A stretch of DNA of 64,000 bases from assembly GCF_013106755.1 (NCBI RefSeq), contig NZ_WHPF01000016.1, forward strand, positions 1 to 64,000, given 5' to 3'. Under the pieces are notes generated by a model. That model did not search any database. It was not told the DNA's origin and saw only the letters and a list, made by a program, of their open reading frames with translations. Position 1 is the stretch's first letter. Each line of letters starts with the position of its first letter. The DNA is from Limnovirga soli. GTDB taxonomy: Bacteria > Bacteroidota > Bacteroidia > Chitinophagales > Chitinophagaceae. Positions 27,627-36,040 of this stretch are shown here, piece after piece. A program made the translations under genes and the position numbers.

Positions 27627-27656
27627 CCGGCCCTGGTTTCTACCGGGGCTTTTTGT
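27627..27656 (+). terminator. Orphan plus-strand terminator-like hairpin
   Basis: CCGGCCCTGG pairs with CCGGGGC (stem about 7 bp with one G-T) around a TTTCTA loop and is followed by TTTTTG. No gene is read rightwards into it, so it might end an unannotated small RNA in 27379-27626. Otherwise that stretch shows nothing that I recognise. Confidence 0.5.
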
Positions 27657-27679
27657 TTGGCTATAACTTAATTTACATG

Positions 27680-27750
27680 CTGGCCATGGCGGTGCAGTAC
27701 AAGTGAGTGACACAACGATGTTTAATAACTGTAATACAGCCTGCTAAATA
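27680..27750 (-). repeat. GCGACGC repeat copy 16 (type C, reverse)
   Basis: Core GTACAAGTGAGTGACACAAC at 27697-27716, followed by GATG and, further on, CAGCCTGCTAA. It lies between the EamA gene and yajQ. Confidence 0.8.
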
Positions 27751-27836
27751 ATATAATTCTTTGCAGCGCAAAACCATAATTCTGTTTTAATTTTGCCTTT
27801 TTGAATGTATATTGTATCCTCTAAAACAATTTCCAT

Positions 27837-28328
27837 ATGCCTTCTTTTGATATTGCCAGCACAGTAGACCTGCAAACATTAGACAACGCGATTAATACGG
27901 TTAAAAAAGAAATAGCTAATCGGTTTGATTTTAAAAACTCACCCGTTTCCATTGAGCTGAACAAAAAGGATTACCTGATTAAACTGGATGTGGAAAGTGA
28001 TATGAAAATGAAACAGGTAATAGATATTATTATTAGCCGTGGCGTAAAGCAGGGCATTGATGCCAATGCATTTGATTTTAGCAAGGATGCCTACCCCAGT
28101 GGTAAAACCGTAAAAAAAGATGTACCTGTTAGAAATGGCTTTAAACAGGAAGATGCCAAAAAAATAGTAAAAATCATAAAAGACTCAGGCCTTAAAGTGC
28201 AGGCCGCAATAATGGATGATATTGTACGTGTAACCGGCAAAAAAATTGATGACCTGCAAGACGTAATGGCTGCCTGCCGCGCCGCCAATTTAGGAATGCC
28301 ACTACAGTTTACGAATATGAAATCTTAA
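27837..28328 (+). CDS. yajQ: YajQ family nucleotide-binding protein
   Basis: YajQ proteins are small cytosolic proteins with two ferredoxin-like domains; some bind cyclic di-GMP. The 163 residues begin MPSFDIASTVDLQTLDNAIN and include FKNSPVSIELNKKDYLIKLD, KKDVPVRNGFKQEDAKKIVK and VRVTGKKIDDLQDVMAA near the end, in the family order. It stands alone and converges on the permease gene with only 13 bp between. Its role here is not known. Confidence 0.94.
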   Translation: MPSFDIASTVDLQTLDNAINTVKKEIANRFDFKNSPVSIELNKKDYLIKLDVESDMKMKQVIDIIISRGVKQGIDANAFDFSKDAYPSGKTVKKDVPVRNGFKQEDAKKIVKIIKDSGLKVQAAIMDDIVRVTGKKIDDLQDVMAACRAANLGMPLQFTNMKS

Positions 28329-28341
28329 GATAATAATCTGT

Positions 28342-29583
28342 TTATCTAAACTGGATGGCTTTTACAGGTTGTATACTTCTTACAAATATGGTAGGCAATA
28401 TCAAGGATAAGAAGCATACTACCAGCGTTAACCCACAAACGGCAAAAACCTCCCACCAAATAATATTTACGGGTGCTACAGATACATAGTAGGCGGTTTC
28501 ATCTAACCTGATAAAACCGGTGTATTGCTGTAATAGCGCAATGCCAATACCCACCAAAAATCCTATACCAATACCAGTACAGGAAATAATGGTGGCATGG
28601 TATAAAAATATACGTTGAATATGCCAGTCGCTGGTGCCAATAGATTTTAAAATGCCCACCATTCTGGTACGTTCCAAAACTAAAATCAGCAGACAGGTTA
28701 TCAGGTTTATGATGGCAATTATGGCCATTACAATAAATATCACATTTCTGTTTACATCCTGTATGCTTAGCCAGTCAAAAATAAAAGGGTAAATATCTTT
28801 AATAGATTTACTCACCCAGGCACCTGGTAAAGGGTTGGGGCCATTGTACAAGGCTTCGTTTACACTATCTATTTCGGTATAGTCGTTTAAAAATACTTCG
28901 TAGCCGCCAATTTCGTTATGCTGCCAGTTATTTTGCCGGCGTAAAAGCCTTATGTCGCCAATGGCAAAGGCTTTATCAAACTCTTCAATGCCGGTATTAT
29001 AAATGCCTTTCACTACCAGGCTTTTAACACTGGAACTGGCCGTTTCTCTGGAGATAAAATACACATGAATGGTGTCGTTTACCTTTATTTGCAGCGATTT
29101 GGCAATGGGCTGCGATATCATAATCTGCCGGCTATATAGCGAGTCTTTAAAATCTATCCAGCTGCCTTCTTTTAAAAAAGACTGCAGGTGGTTAAAATCA
29201 TAACTACTATCAATGCCTTTGAACAAAACACCCTCAATGTCTTTGTTGTATTCCAGTACTACAGATTTGGTAGCAAAGGGTTGTATATGTGCAATGCCTG
29301 GCATACTGTTTAATACCTGTACCACCGTATCATTTAATTGCAATGGAGTTTCTTCGGCTACAATAGATTTGTCGGCCTCGTATTGTTGCACATGCAAGTG
29401 GCCCCAAAAATCAAATACTTTTTGGCTAATAGCTTGCTGAAACCCATTTACAAAAGCCATGGTAAGTATCATGGCAGCCACACTTAACGCTGTTGCAGTG
29501 GTGGCAATGCGAATAATAAACCTTGAAAAAGTACGTTGACTATTAAAAGCAACCCTTTTAGCTATAAACTGTGATACATTCAT
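28342..29583 (-). CDS. FtsX-like ABC transporter permease (LolC/E-type)
   Basis: The 413-residue permease has one N-terminal membrane helix (about 23-45), a periplasmic domain (MacB-PCD type, about 50-250), and three C-terminal helices (near 270-400), the LolCE/MacB layout. The beginning MNVSQFIAKRVAFNSQRTFS fits LolC/E-type lipoprotein-releasing permeases. The frame runs to 29616, but the ATG at 29583 gives the family start. No ATPase gene is adjacent. In Bacteroidota these single permease genes are often solitary. Confidence 0.87.
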   Translation of the reverse strand: MNVSQFIAKRVAFNSQRTFSRFIIRIATTATALSVAAMILTMAFVNGFQQAISQKVFDFWGHLHVQQYEADKSIVAEETPLQLNDTVVQVLNSMPGIAHIQPFATKSVVLEYNKDIEGVLFKGIDSSYDFNHLQSFLKEGSWIDFKDSLYSRQIMISQPIAKSLQIKVNDTIHVYFISRETASSSVKSLVVKGIYNTGIEEFDKAFAIGDIRLLRRQNNWQHNEIGGYEVFLNDYTEIDSVNEALYNGPNPLPGAWVSKSIKDIYPFIFDWLSIQDVNRNVIFIVMAIIAIINLITCLLILVLERTRMVGILKSIGTSDWHIQRIFLYHATIISCTGIGIGFLVGIGIALLQQYTGFIRLDETAYYVSVAPVNIIWWEVFAVCGLTLVVCFLSLILPTIFVRSIQPVKAIQFR

Positions 29584-29650
29584 GGTATTAGCGGTAAAGC
29601 TACAAGCTGTAAACAAGCCTGCAAAATTGAGTTGTACAAAAGGTTTTTTA

Positions 29651-29728
29651 TTGGCCCGTCAATATGGGGTAGTTGGGCTTTACTTGCGTCGCACTCTTGT
29701 ACGGTTAAATACTTTGGGCAGCTTTAAA
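29651..29728 (+). repeat. GCGACGC repeat copy 17 (type A, forward)
   Basis: Left box TTGGCCCGTCAATA, core 29677-29702, right box GGGCAGCT. It lies in the divergent gap between the permease and the T9SS plug gene. Confidence 0.9.
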
Positions 29729-29807
29729 ATGGGAAGTAAAAATTGCAAACCCCACCTGCTAGTTTTATTTGCCAGTAAAATTGCGCCCTTTACTATAAAT
29801 TGCAATT

Positions 29808-31091
29808 ATGAAAAAGCTTTTTTTTACGCTATCATTAGTATGGTTAAATCTATTGGCCGGTGCACAATTGCAGCCCGATAAAACCTATATGCCGGGTATA
29901 GCTGGCATCAAGCTTTTTCAATATGGTAATCAAATGGGTTATCCCATCATCACACTGGGTAGTACCAATTCCCTGGAATTGCATTTTGATGAGCTGGGCA
30001 CCACCATTAAAAATTATAGTTACACCTATCAATTGTGTAATGCAGACTGGAAGCCCGTTGAACTTAGCGAAATGGATTATATAGATGGCTTTTTACAAAA
30101 CCGTTTAAACCAATACCGCATTTCATCCATAGCCAATGTAAAATATATCCATTATCAGGCCATGTTTCCCGTTAAAAACTCCATGCCATCAAAGGCCGGC
30201 AATTATATGTTAAAAGTGTTTTTAAATGGAGATACCAGTAAACTGGCATTTACCCGCCGTATGCTGGTGGTGAATAATTCCGTACCTATTGGCGTAACTA
30301 TAAAACAACCCTATAATTCAGCGGCAGTGCGCACCCACCAAAAAGTACAGTTTACCATTAATGTTACCAGCTTAAACATATTTAACCCACAGCAGCAGTT
30401 GAAGGTAGTGGTATTACAAAACTATAAATGGGATAATGCCATAACCGGCAAACAACCAGTTTTTATGCGTGGCAATAATTATGAATACAATGGCGAGCAG
30501 GATTTTCTTTTCCCTGCCGGCAAAGAATACCGCTGGCTAAACTTGAAAAGCTTTCGGTTTTTAAGTGAGCGCATAGACCATATTGACAAAGATTCCATAC
30601 CGGTAGATGTGTACCTGAAACCAGATCTAGACCGTAGCCGCGACCGTATTTTAATGCTGCAGGATTACGATGGTATGTTTGAAGTAAATTGTACCGATGC
30701 CAATAACCCCTGGTGGCAGGGAGATTACGGCCATGTGCATTTTACCTATGTTCCCAGTGGCAATCAGCCATTTATGGATAAAGACGTATATATCATGGGC
30801 GAAATGGCCGGTAATATAGCCAACGATTCTACCCGCCTAACCTATAATGCCACCAAAGGCGTGTATGAGAAAACCTTGTTTTTAAAGCAGGGCTATTATA
30901 ATTATCAGTATGTAACCAAGGATAAAAGGGTAAAAAATGCCCCCATTGAAACGGCCTATACCGAGGGCGATTATTGGGAAGCGCAAAACACCTACACCGT
31001 ACTGGTCTATTACCGTTCCCTGTCTGGCCGGGCTGATGAATTGCTGGGGGCCACTTCCATCAATTCACGCACTTTTCTAAAAGGTTTATAA
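29808..31091 (+). CDS. Type IX secretion system plug protein (DUF5103)
   Basis: DUF5103 proteins include the Plug subunit that closes the periplasmic side of the SprA translocon of the type IX secretion system, as shown in Flavobacterium. The 427 residues start with a signal peptide (MKKLFFTLSLVWLNLLAGAQ). Family marks are YQLCNADWKPVELSEMDYIDG (about 75-95), FPVKNSMPSKAGNY, RRMLVVNN and the C-terminal YNATKGVYEKTLFLKQGYYNYQY with VLVYYRS. It suggests that this organism has a T9SS, whose core genes are not in this window. The SRP RNA gene follows 40 bp later. Confidence 0.88.
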   Translation: MKKLFFTLSLVWLNLLAGAQLQPDKTYMPGIAGIKLFQYGNQMGYPIITLGSTNSLELHFDELGTTIKNYSYTYQLCNADWKPVELSEMDYIDGFLQNRLNQYRISSIANVKYIHYQAMFPVKNSMPSKAGNYMLKVFLNGDTSKLAFTRRMLVVNNSVPIGVTIKQPYNSAAVRTHQKVQFTINVTSLNIFNPQQQLKVVVLQNYKWDNAITGKQPVFMRGNNYEYNGEQDFLFPAGKEYRWLNLKSFRFLSERIDHIDKDSIPVDVYLKPDLDRSRDRILMLQDYDGMFEVNCTDANNPWWQGDYGHVHFTYVPSGNQPFMDKDVYIMGEMAGNIANDSTRLTYNATKGVYEKTLFLKQGYYNYQYVTKDKRVKNAPIETAYTEGDYWEAQNTYTVLVYYRSLSGRADELLGATSINSRTFLKGL

Positions 31092-31099
31092 AGAAAGAA

Positions 31100-31129
31100 T
31101 TTGCTATTAAAAATCTCGGCTTATATTTG
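31100..31129 (+). promoter_or_regulatory. Promoter of the SRP RNA gene
   Basis: TTTG at 31100-31103, 18 nt, TATATTTG at 31122-31129. The RNA begins within about 3-5 nt after it. It matches the Bacteroidota consensus closely. Confidence 0.82.
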
Positions 31130-31131
31130 CA

Positions 31132-31230
31132 GCGGCAGGTCTTACACGACCAGCTCCTGTTGAACCCTCCCAGGGCAGGAATGCAGCAAGAGTAGACGGT
31201 TGTAGCGGTGCGATGTAATTAGCCTGCCAC
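31132..31230 (+). ncRNA. ffs: Bacterial small signal recognition particle RNA (4.5S-like)
   Basis: The region pairs GGCAGG (31134-31139) with CCTGCC (31223-31228). The conserved domain IV hairpin is visible as CAGGGCAGGAATGCAGCAAG with its GGAA tetraloop and asymmetric loop, the site bound by Ffh. A run of eight T follows at once and acts as terminator. About 99 nt is the usual size for the small bacterial form. Confidence 0.93.
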
Positions 31231-31290
31231 TTTTTTTTCTTTTCCCGGTGGCAATCTGCCAACCGGTTTCTCCAAAAAATCAGTAATATT

Positions 31291-31375
31291 ATTAGCCAGG
31301 CAGCAGCAAGAAAATTAAGCTTTACTTGCGTCGCACACTTCTACGGTTGGGTTATGGCTGGGCTTTTATACAGCC
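31291..31375 (+). repeat. GCGACGC repeat copy 18 (type A, forward)
   Basis: Left box TTAGCCAGGC, core 31319-31344 (end TTCTAC instead of TTGTAC), right part degenerate. It flanks the orphan membrane protein gene on its 3' side; copy 19 flanks the other side. Confidence 0.85.
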
Positions 31376-31437
31376 ATAGATGAAAGAGAAAAGGTTGGAG
31401 TCCAGCAAAACATTTTAGCCGCAACCCGCTGCGGCAC

Positions 31438-32016
31438 TTATTCTTTTGATTGAATAACAAACTCACTAAATTTTGAGCTGTCTTTATCTGAGCCCTTTAT
31501 TGGTATTATCAACGTGTCCCTCAATAAATAGGTAACAGTCAATAAAGAGTTTGTTTGCGCAATAACATCTTTATCTAAAACAACGGTATCTCCATGTGTT
31601 TGGTAATGCCCTGAAAAATAGCAACTAAAGTCTACATGCCCCAATTCAACCTTGAACGTTCCATTTTCCCGGAGTGTTAAAGCCTGTGTCTCTAATTTGC
31701 CTGTATTTGCTTCTGCATAAATCCAGGTGCTGCCTTTAAAGTCTTGTCCGAATATTTTACCAACTATTAATATGGCAAGTGTTAACAAAGTTATTGTCAA
31801 ACTAATTGGCTCAGGTATTCTTTTATTAAGTTCTCGTTTGGGATATATTGCTCGGAATGCAAGCCAAATGGAAACAGCAAACAGAGTAATAAATAAGGCT
31901 CCAAAAAACAAATCCATCAAACCTGAACAACCATCGTCATCCAAACTAATGTGTAAATAGAAGAAGGTAACTAGTATAAATGGAACAGTTAATAAAAATC
32001 GTATTGAGTGTTTCAA
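31438..32016 (-). CDS. Orphan membrane protein, unknown function
   Basis: The 192-residue frame starts with TTG at 32016 and shows three membrane helices (about 7-25, 33-54 and 73-90), then a soluble C-terminal part of about 100 residues with ALTLRENGTFKVELGHVDFS, GHYQTHGDTVVL and LLRDTLIIPI that looks like a small lipocalin-like or beta domain. I do not recognise the family. It is unlike its core-gene neighbours and sits between a forward type A and a reverse type C repeat, as does the 108-residue gene at 14367. There is no ATG at a sensible start, so TTG is used. Confidence 0.6.
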   Translation of the reverse strand: MKHSIRFLLTVPFILVTFFYLHISLDDDGCSGLMDLFFGALFITLFAVSIWLAFRAIYPKRELNKRIPEPISLTITLLTLAILIVGKIFGQDFKGSTWIYAEANTGKLETQALTLRENGTFKVELGHVDFSCYFSGHYQTHGDTVVLDKDVIAQTNSLLTVTYLLRDTLIIPIKGSDKDSSKFSEFVIQSKE

Positions 32017-32164
32017 GGTTTTAATTTAAGTGAGGCGCAACTCAAAAATATACGAACTCAATAGCCTTTCCAAAAAAATGAGTGCTCATCCCGATGGTTG
32101 TAGCATGGTTAATAAATGATTTTTCAGTTGTTGATTTTATAAATGCCCAATAGCATATCCAACC

Positions 32165-32215
32165 GTACAAGTGAGTGACACAAGGATGCTACATAGCAGT
32201 ACAACAGCCGGTAAC
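32165..32215 (-). repeat. GCGACGC repeat copy 19 (type C, reverse)
   Basis: Core GTACAAGTGAGTGACACAAG at 32165-32184, then GATGCTACATAGCAG, ending CAGCCGGTAAC. It lies between the orphan gene and the serine hydrolase gene. Confidence 0.85.
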
Positions 32216-32244
32216 AAAAAAGCCACACTTGCCCGCATGGCTTT
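32216..32244 (-). terminator. Weak terminator of the serine hydrolase gene
   Basis: AAAAAGCCA pairs with TGGCTTTT around an 11-nt loop. On the minus strand it ends in TTTTT, 23 bp after the stop. Confidence 0.55.
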
Positions 32245-32266
32245 TATTATTTGATATGGTGTGGTT

Positions 32267-33412
32267 TTATTGCTCCAGCTGGTTATCGTCTTCTTTGCCG
32301 GTAAATACACTGCCCATTTCTCTGGAGCGATAAATATTGTTATTTAGTTTGTTGCCCAGCATAATAATAGTGGCACTGTCTTTTATTAAGCGGGTAAAGG
32401 CAGTATTGCTGCCATGCCATTTGCCGTTGTGGTAAATAATGCTATCGGATTTATTAAAAAATAAATGCCAGCCTAAACCATAGTTATGCATAGACCTTTT
32501 TTCGTTGCTGTAGGGCAAAAAAGCCATTTGTATGGTAGACTGTTTTAGAAAATTGTTGGTGTATAAAACCTTGTCCCACATGTACAGGTCTTTTACAGTG
32601 CTGTATACATTTTTATCGCCGTAGGTACAATCCAGATGGTCCATTGGAAAAGGCTTGGTAACAGAATAGGTGGGATTGTAGCTGGCCGTGTCTTTTATGG
32701 AGAATACATAACTGTCTTTTAGCCCAAGGGGGTTAAAAATACTGTCTTTCATATAGGTAGGGAAGCTTTGCCGGGTTGTTTGCTCAATAATTAAAGCCAG
32801 TAACAGATAATTGGTATTACAGTAATGATAGCTGCGATTGGGCATGGCATCGGCCCTGGGTTTATGCACTATCATAAAGTTGAGTACGTCTTCGTTGGTG
32901 GCTTTTTGCTTTTTATTCCAGATAGAATCCATGAAATACAAATAATTGGGCAAACCGCTTCTATGGTTTAAGAGCATTTTTACCGTAATGCCTTTATAAG
33001 GCAAAGCAGGGAAGAATTTTTGCAGGCTATCGTCTAAAGATATTTTGCCTTGTTCCCACAGCTTTAGCACCGTCATGGCCGTAAATGTTTTGGAAATAGA
33101 TGCCAGATGAAAGGGGGTATGATCTGTGATGGGTTCGCCGGTGGCAAAATTGTAGGTGCCTTTGTAGGCTTCAAACAAAATTTCCCCGTTTTTGGCTACC
33201 AGCAAACTGCCATTAAACCCACGGTCGAAATGGGTAGTGTAATAGTCGGCTATGGCATCGTGGTATTTCTTTTTTTCGGTTTCGGTTAAAGGTCTGAAAA
33301 TAGTGTCTGCAGTGGGGGCTTGTACTACCGTGCCGGTATTGTTTTTTTGTGTTGTTTGATTACAGGAGCAAAGAATACAGAAAATAAAAATAGAATATAT
33401 AGAACGTATCAC
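32267..33412 (-). CDS. Serine hydrolase lipoprotein (class C beta-lactamase fold)
   Basis: The protein has the penicillin-binding-protein/AmpC fold with SxxK at 105-108 (ASISKTF), YxN at 197-199 (YHYCNTNY) and the third motif HNGKWHGS near the C-terminus, all in order. The first 17 residues with FCILCSC form a lipoprotein signal. The start codon is GTG at 33412. Members act on beta-lactams, D-amino peptides or esters; the substrate is not predictable. It diverges from the GlmU-like gene. The 381-residue length is usual. Confidence 0.88.
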   Translation of the reverse strand: MIRSIYSIFIFCILCSCNQTTQKNNTGTVVQAPTADTIFRPLTETEKKKYHDAIADYYTTHFDRGFNGSLLVAKNGEILFEAYKGTYNFATGEPITDHTPFHLASISKTFTAMTVLKLWEQGKISLDDSLQKFFPALPYKGITVKMLLNHRSGLPNYLYFMDSIWNKKQKATNEDVLNFMIVHKPRADAMPNRSYHYCNTNYLLLALIIEQTTRQSFPTYMKDSIFNPLGLKDSYVFSIKDTASYNPTYSVTKPFPMDHLDCTYGDKNVYSTVKDLYMWDKVLYTNNFLKQSTIQMAFLPYSNEKRSMHNYGLGWHLFFNKSDSIIYHNGKWHGSNTAFTRLIKDSATIIMLGNKLNNNIYRSREMGSVFTGKEDDNQLEQ

Positions 33413-33465
33413 AGTTAATTTGTTATGTTGTTGCGGGCAAAATAAAAGAAATGGCGTCAGATTAT

Positions 33466-33498
33466 TTTGTAATTATTTTCTTTGTAACAATACCTTTA
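33466..33498 (+). promoter_or_regulatory. Putative promoter of the GlmU-like gene
   Basis: TTTG (33466-33469), 21 nt, TACCTTTA (33491-33498). The ATG follows 17 nt later, so the leader is very short. Confidence 0.5.
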
Positions 33499-33514
33499 CA
33501 AATTGTGAATAAAC

Positions 33515-34678
33515 ATGAGCATAGTTTTATACGATAGAGAAGACCGGAATAAGCTGTATCCACTGAATAGCTGTTGTGCCGTTGCGCAATTACGCATGGG
33601 TATTTTTACCATTAAGGAAAGATGGGAAAAACTTACCGGGGAAAAAGCCTACTTACATACCGAAGATTTTTTAGCGCCTTTATATGAGCCTATTCCGCAG
33701 GAAGAGCATATTTGGATTGATGCTACTATTTTGCCCGATGAGGCCCTGGTGGCGGCCATACTTGCCCTTGCACCAAATGAGGGCATTAAAGATGCCAATG
33801 GACTGGTGGCGGCCAAAACCGCTTTTGTAAAGCAATATTTTCCTGCCGCAGATTTGATAGAAAAATTTACAAAGGTTGCCACCATTGCACAGGTGAAAAG
33901 ACTTGTGTATCCCTGGCAAATTTTTCAATGGAATGATAGCTTTATTAGGGAAGACTTTGCGTTGCTTACCAATGGCAGGGCAAGCCAGCCATTACCCGCC
34001 GGCAACCAATATAATAACCCCGAAAATATTTTTTTAGAAGAAGGCGCTCAACTTAACTTTTGTATTATTAATGCCGAAAGCGGTCCTGTTTATATAGGCA
34101 AAAATGCAAAAGTGCTGGAGGGGGCCATTATTCGCGGTCCAATGGTTTTGCTGGAAGGTGCCGTTATAAAAATGGGTGCCAAAATTTATGGTGCCAGCAC
34201 TTTTGGCCCTGGGTGTGTGGCAGGAGGAGAGATTAAAAATGTGGTAATGCAGGGCTATAGCAATAAAGCCCATGATGGTTATTTGGGCGATGCCGTAATT
34301 GGTAGCTGGTGTAATCTGGGTGCCGGCACCACCAATAGCAATGTAAAAAATACGGCAGGTATTGTAAACATGTGGAACAAATACCATAACAGCTATATTC
34401 CGGTGGATGTAAAATGCGGGGTAATTATGGGCGATTACAGCCGGGTAGCCATTAATTCCTCCATTAATACGGGCTCTGTTATTGGGGTGTGCAGTAATGT
34501 ATTTGGCTATGGACTTTTACCTAAATATATACCTGATTTTGTTTGGGGCTCGGCAGCGGCCTCCAAATATGAGCTGTATAAAGCCTTCCAGGATATTAAT
34601 AACTGGAAAATTATGAAAGATCAGGAGATTACCCACGAGGAAACTATGATGCTGCAACATATCTTTGACCAATCTTAA
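33515..34678 (+). CDS. GlmU-like sugar nucleotidyltransferase/acyltransferase family protein
   Basis: The 387 residues consist of an N-terminal domain (to about 160) that resembles a reduced nucleotidyltransferase, starting MSIVLYDREDRNKLYPLNSC, and a C-terminal left-handed beta-helix (about 175-340) with hexapeptide turns such as GKNAKVLEGAIIRGP, GAVIKMGAKIYG and GSWCNLGAGTTNS. The canonical GxGTRM nucleotide loop of GlmU is absent, so enzymatic nucleotidyl transfer is doubtful. The group is called GlmU family in Bacteroidota. It is 21 bp upstream of tpiA, with which it probably shares a transcript. Confidence 0.8.
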   Translation: MSIVLYDREDRNKLYPLNSCCAVAQLRMGIFTIKERWEKLTGEKAYLHTEDFLAPLYEPIPQEEHIWIDATILPDEALVAAILALAPNEGIKDANGLVAAKTAFVKQYFPAADLIEKFTKVATIAQVKRLVYPWQIFQWNDSFIREDFALLTNGRASQPLPAGNQYNNPENIFLEEGAQLNFCIINAESGPVYIGKNAKVLEGAIIRGPMVLLEGAVIKMGAKIYGASTFGPGCVAGGEIKNVVMQGYSNKAHDGYLGDAVIGSWCNLGAGTTNSNVKNTAGIVNMWNKYHNSYIPVDVKCGVIMGDYSRVAINSSINTGSVIGVCSNVFGYGLLPKYIPDFVWGSAAASKYELYKAFQDINNWKIMKDQEITHEETMMLQHIFDQS

Positions 34679-34699
34679 ATTTTAATACAACCAACAGTT

Positions 34700-35461
34700 A
34701 TGAGAAAACAAATAGCAGCCGCCAACTGGAAAATGAATTTAACCATACAACAAGGCGAGCAGTTGTTAAACGACATTATTGCTAAACCCCATCATTTAAG
34801 TGCACACCAACAAGCCGTATTTGCAGTGCCTTTCCCTTATTTGGCTATGGCGCAGGCAAAAATGGCTGGTAAAGACAATGTATTTATTGCAGCTCAAAAC
34901 TGCTATACTAAAAAAAGTGGCGCCTATACCGGCGAAACCTCTGTAGAAATGCTGCAGTCATTGGGTATACAGGTAGTGGTTTTGGGCCATTCTGAGCGCC
35001 GGGAGTATTTTAACGAAAGCAACCAAATGCTGGCAGATAAAGTAAATATTGTACTTGAATATAATTGCACGCCTATTTTTTGTTGCGGAGAAGCCCTGGC
35101 CATACGAGAGGCGGGTACCCAAAACGAATATGTAGCCATCCAGCTGGAAGAATCTCTGTTTCATTTGTCAGCAGAACAAATACAAAAAGTAGTTATTGCC
35201 TACGAGCCAATATGGGCAATTGGTACCGGTAAAACTGCCAGCAGCGAACAAGCGCAGGAAATGCATGCCCATTTACGTGCAGTTTTAGCAGGTAAATATG
35301 GCGCATCGGTGGCAGATAATATTTCTATTTTATATGGTGGCAGTGTAAAAGCATCCAATGCCAAAGAAATTTTTTCTCAGCCCGATGTAGATGGTGGTTT
35401 AGTAGGTGGCGCATCGTTAATTGCCGACGAATTTGTTGCCATCATCAATAGCTTAAAATAG
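34700..35461 (+). CDS. tpiA: Triosephosphate isomerase
   Basis: It interconverts dihydroxyacetone phosphate and glyceraldehyde-3-phosphate. The 253-residue TIM barrel has the substrate residues Asn9 and Lys11 (NWKMN), catalytic His97 (VLGHSERR), catalytic Glu169 in the loop AYEPIWAIGTGKTAS, and the phosphate-binding GGSVKASNA and GGLVGGASL. It follows the GlmU-like gene by 21 bp and precedes the hemerythrin gene by 41 bp. Confidence 0.98.
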   Translation: MRKQIAAANWKMNLTIQQGEQLLNDIIAKPHHLSAHQQAVFAVPFPYLAMAQAKMAGKDNVFIAAQNCYTKKSGAYTGETSVEMLQSLGIQVVVLGHSERREYFNESNQMLADKVNIVLEYNCTPIFCCGEALAIREAGTQNEYVAIQLEESLFHLSAEQIQKVVIAYEPIWAIGTGKTASSEQAQEMHAHLRAVLAGKYGASVADNISILYGGSVKASNAKEIFSQPDVDGGLVGGASLIADEFVAIINSLK

Positions 35462-35502
35462 CACCGGGCAAATTTGATTCGCATTACCCATAAACATCAA
35501 AA

Positions 35503-35973
35503 ATGAAAAGACATCCGCAATTGCAGCCATTATCGCGGGAACACCATAATGGCTTGCTGATGGCTTTATTATTGAATAAAGGAATAAAAAAAGCAGCCGC
35601 TACTGATGTAATGGCTGCTTTTATTTTACATTATTGGCAAACAAACCTGCAGCAACATTTTGAGGAAGAAGAAACTGTTTTAATTCCCCTGCTACAAACC
35701 ACTGCATTTGATCCCGCATTAATAAGGCAATTATTAAATGAACATGCTGCCTTAAGGGCCTATATACATAGTATTGAAGATGGTTTTGCGGATATGTATT
35801 TGCTGGAAGATTTTGCCGCATTACTGGAGGAGCATATCAGGTTTGAAGAAAGGACCCTGTTTCCTGAAACGGAAAAATTATTATCGGTTCAGCAGTTTTC
35901 AGCTCTTGAAGGCCGGTTAACCGATCTTGCGGCAACCAGTTGTATTAATTATCCTGTGAAATTTTGGGAGTAG
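35503..35973 (+). CDS. Hemerythrin HHE-domain protein
   Basis: This small four-helix protein carries the metal-ligand pattern of hemerythrin-like domains: His14 in SREHHNGL, His52 with Glu56 in HFEEEE, His81 in NEHAALR, and His111 with Glu115/Glu116 in HIRFEERTLFP. Such proteins bind a di-iron centre and may sense or handle oxygen, nitric oxide or iron. The 156 residues contain no other domain. It is downstream of tpiA on the same strand and may share its transcript. Confidence 0.87.
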   Translation: MKRHPQLQPLSREHHNGLLMALLLNKGIKKAAATDVMAAFILHYWQTNLQQHFEEEETVLIPLLQTTAFDPALIRQLLNEHAALRAYIHSIEDGFADMYLLEDFAALLEEHIRFEERTLFPETEKLLSVQQFSALEGRLTDLAATSCINYPVKFWE

Positions 35974-36040
35974 CAGCATCTGCTCCTACTAGTTTAAATA
36001 GCGTAGATTGGAACACTGATTCAATAACATTTTCAACACC

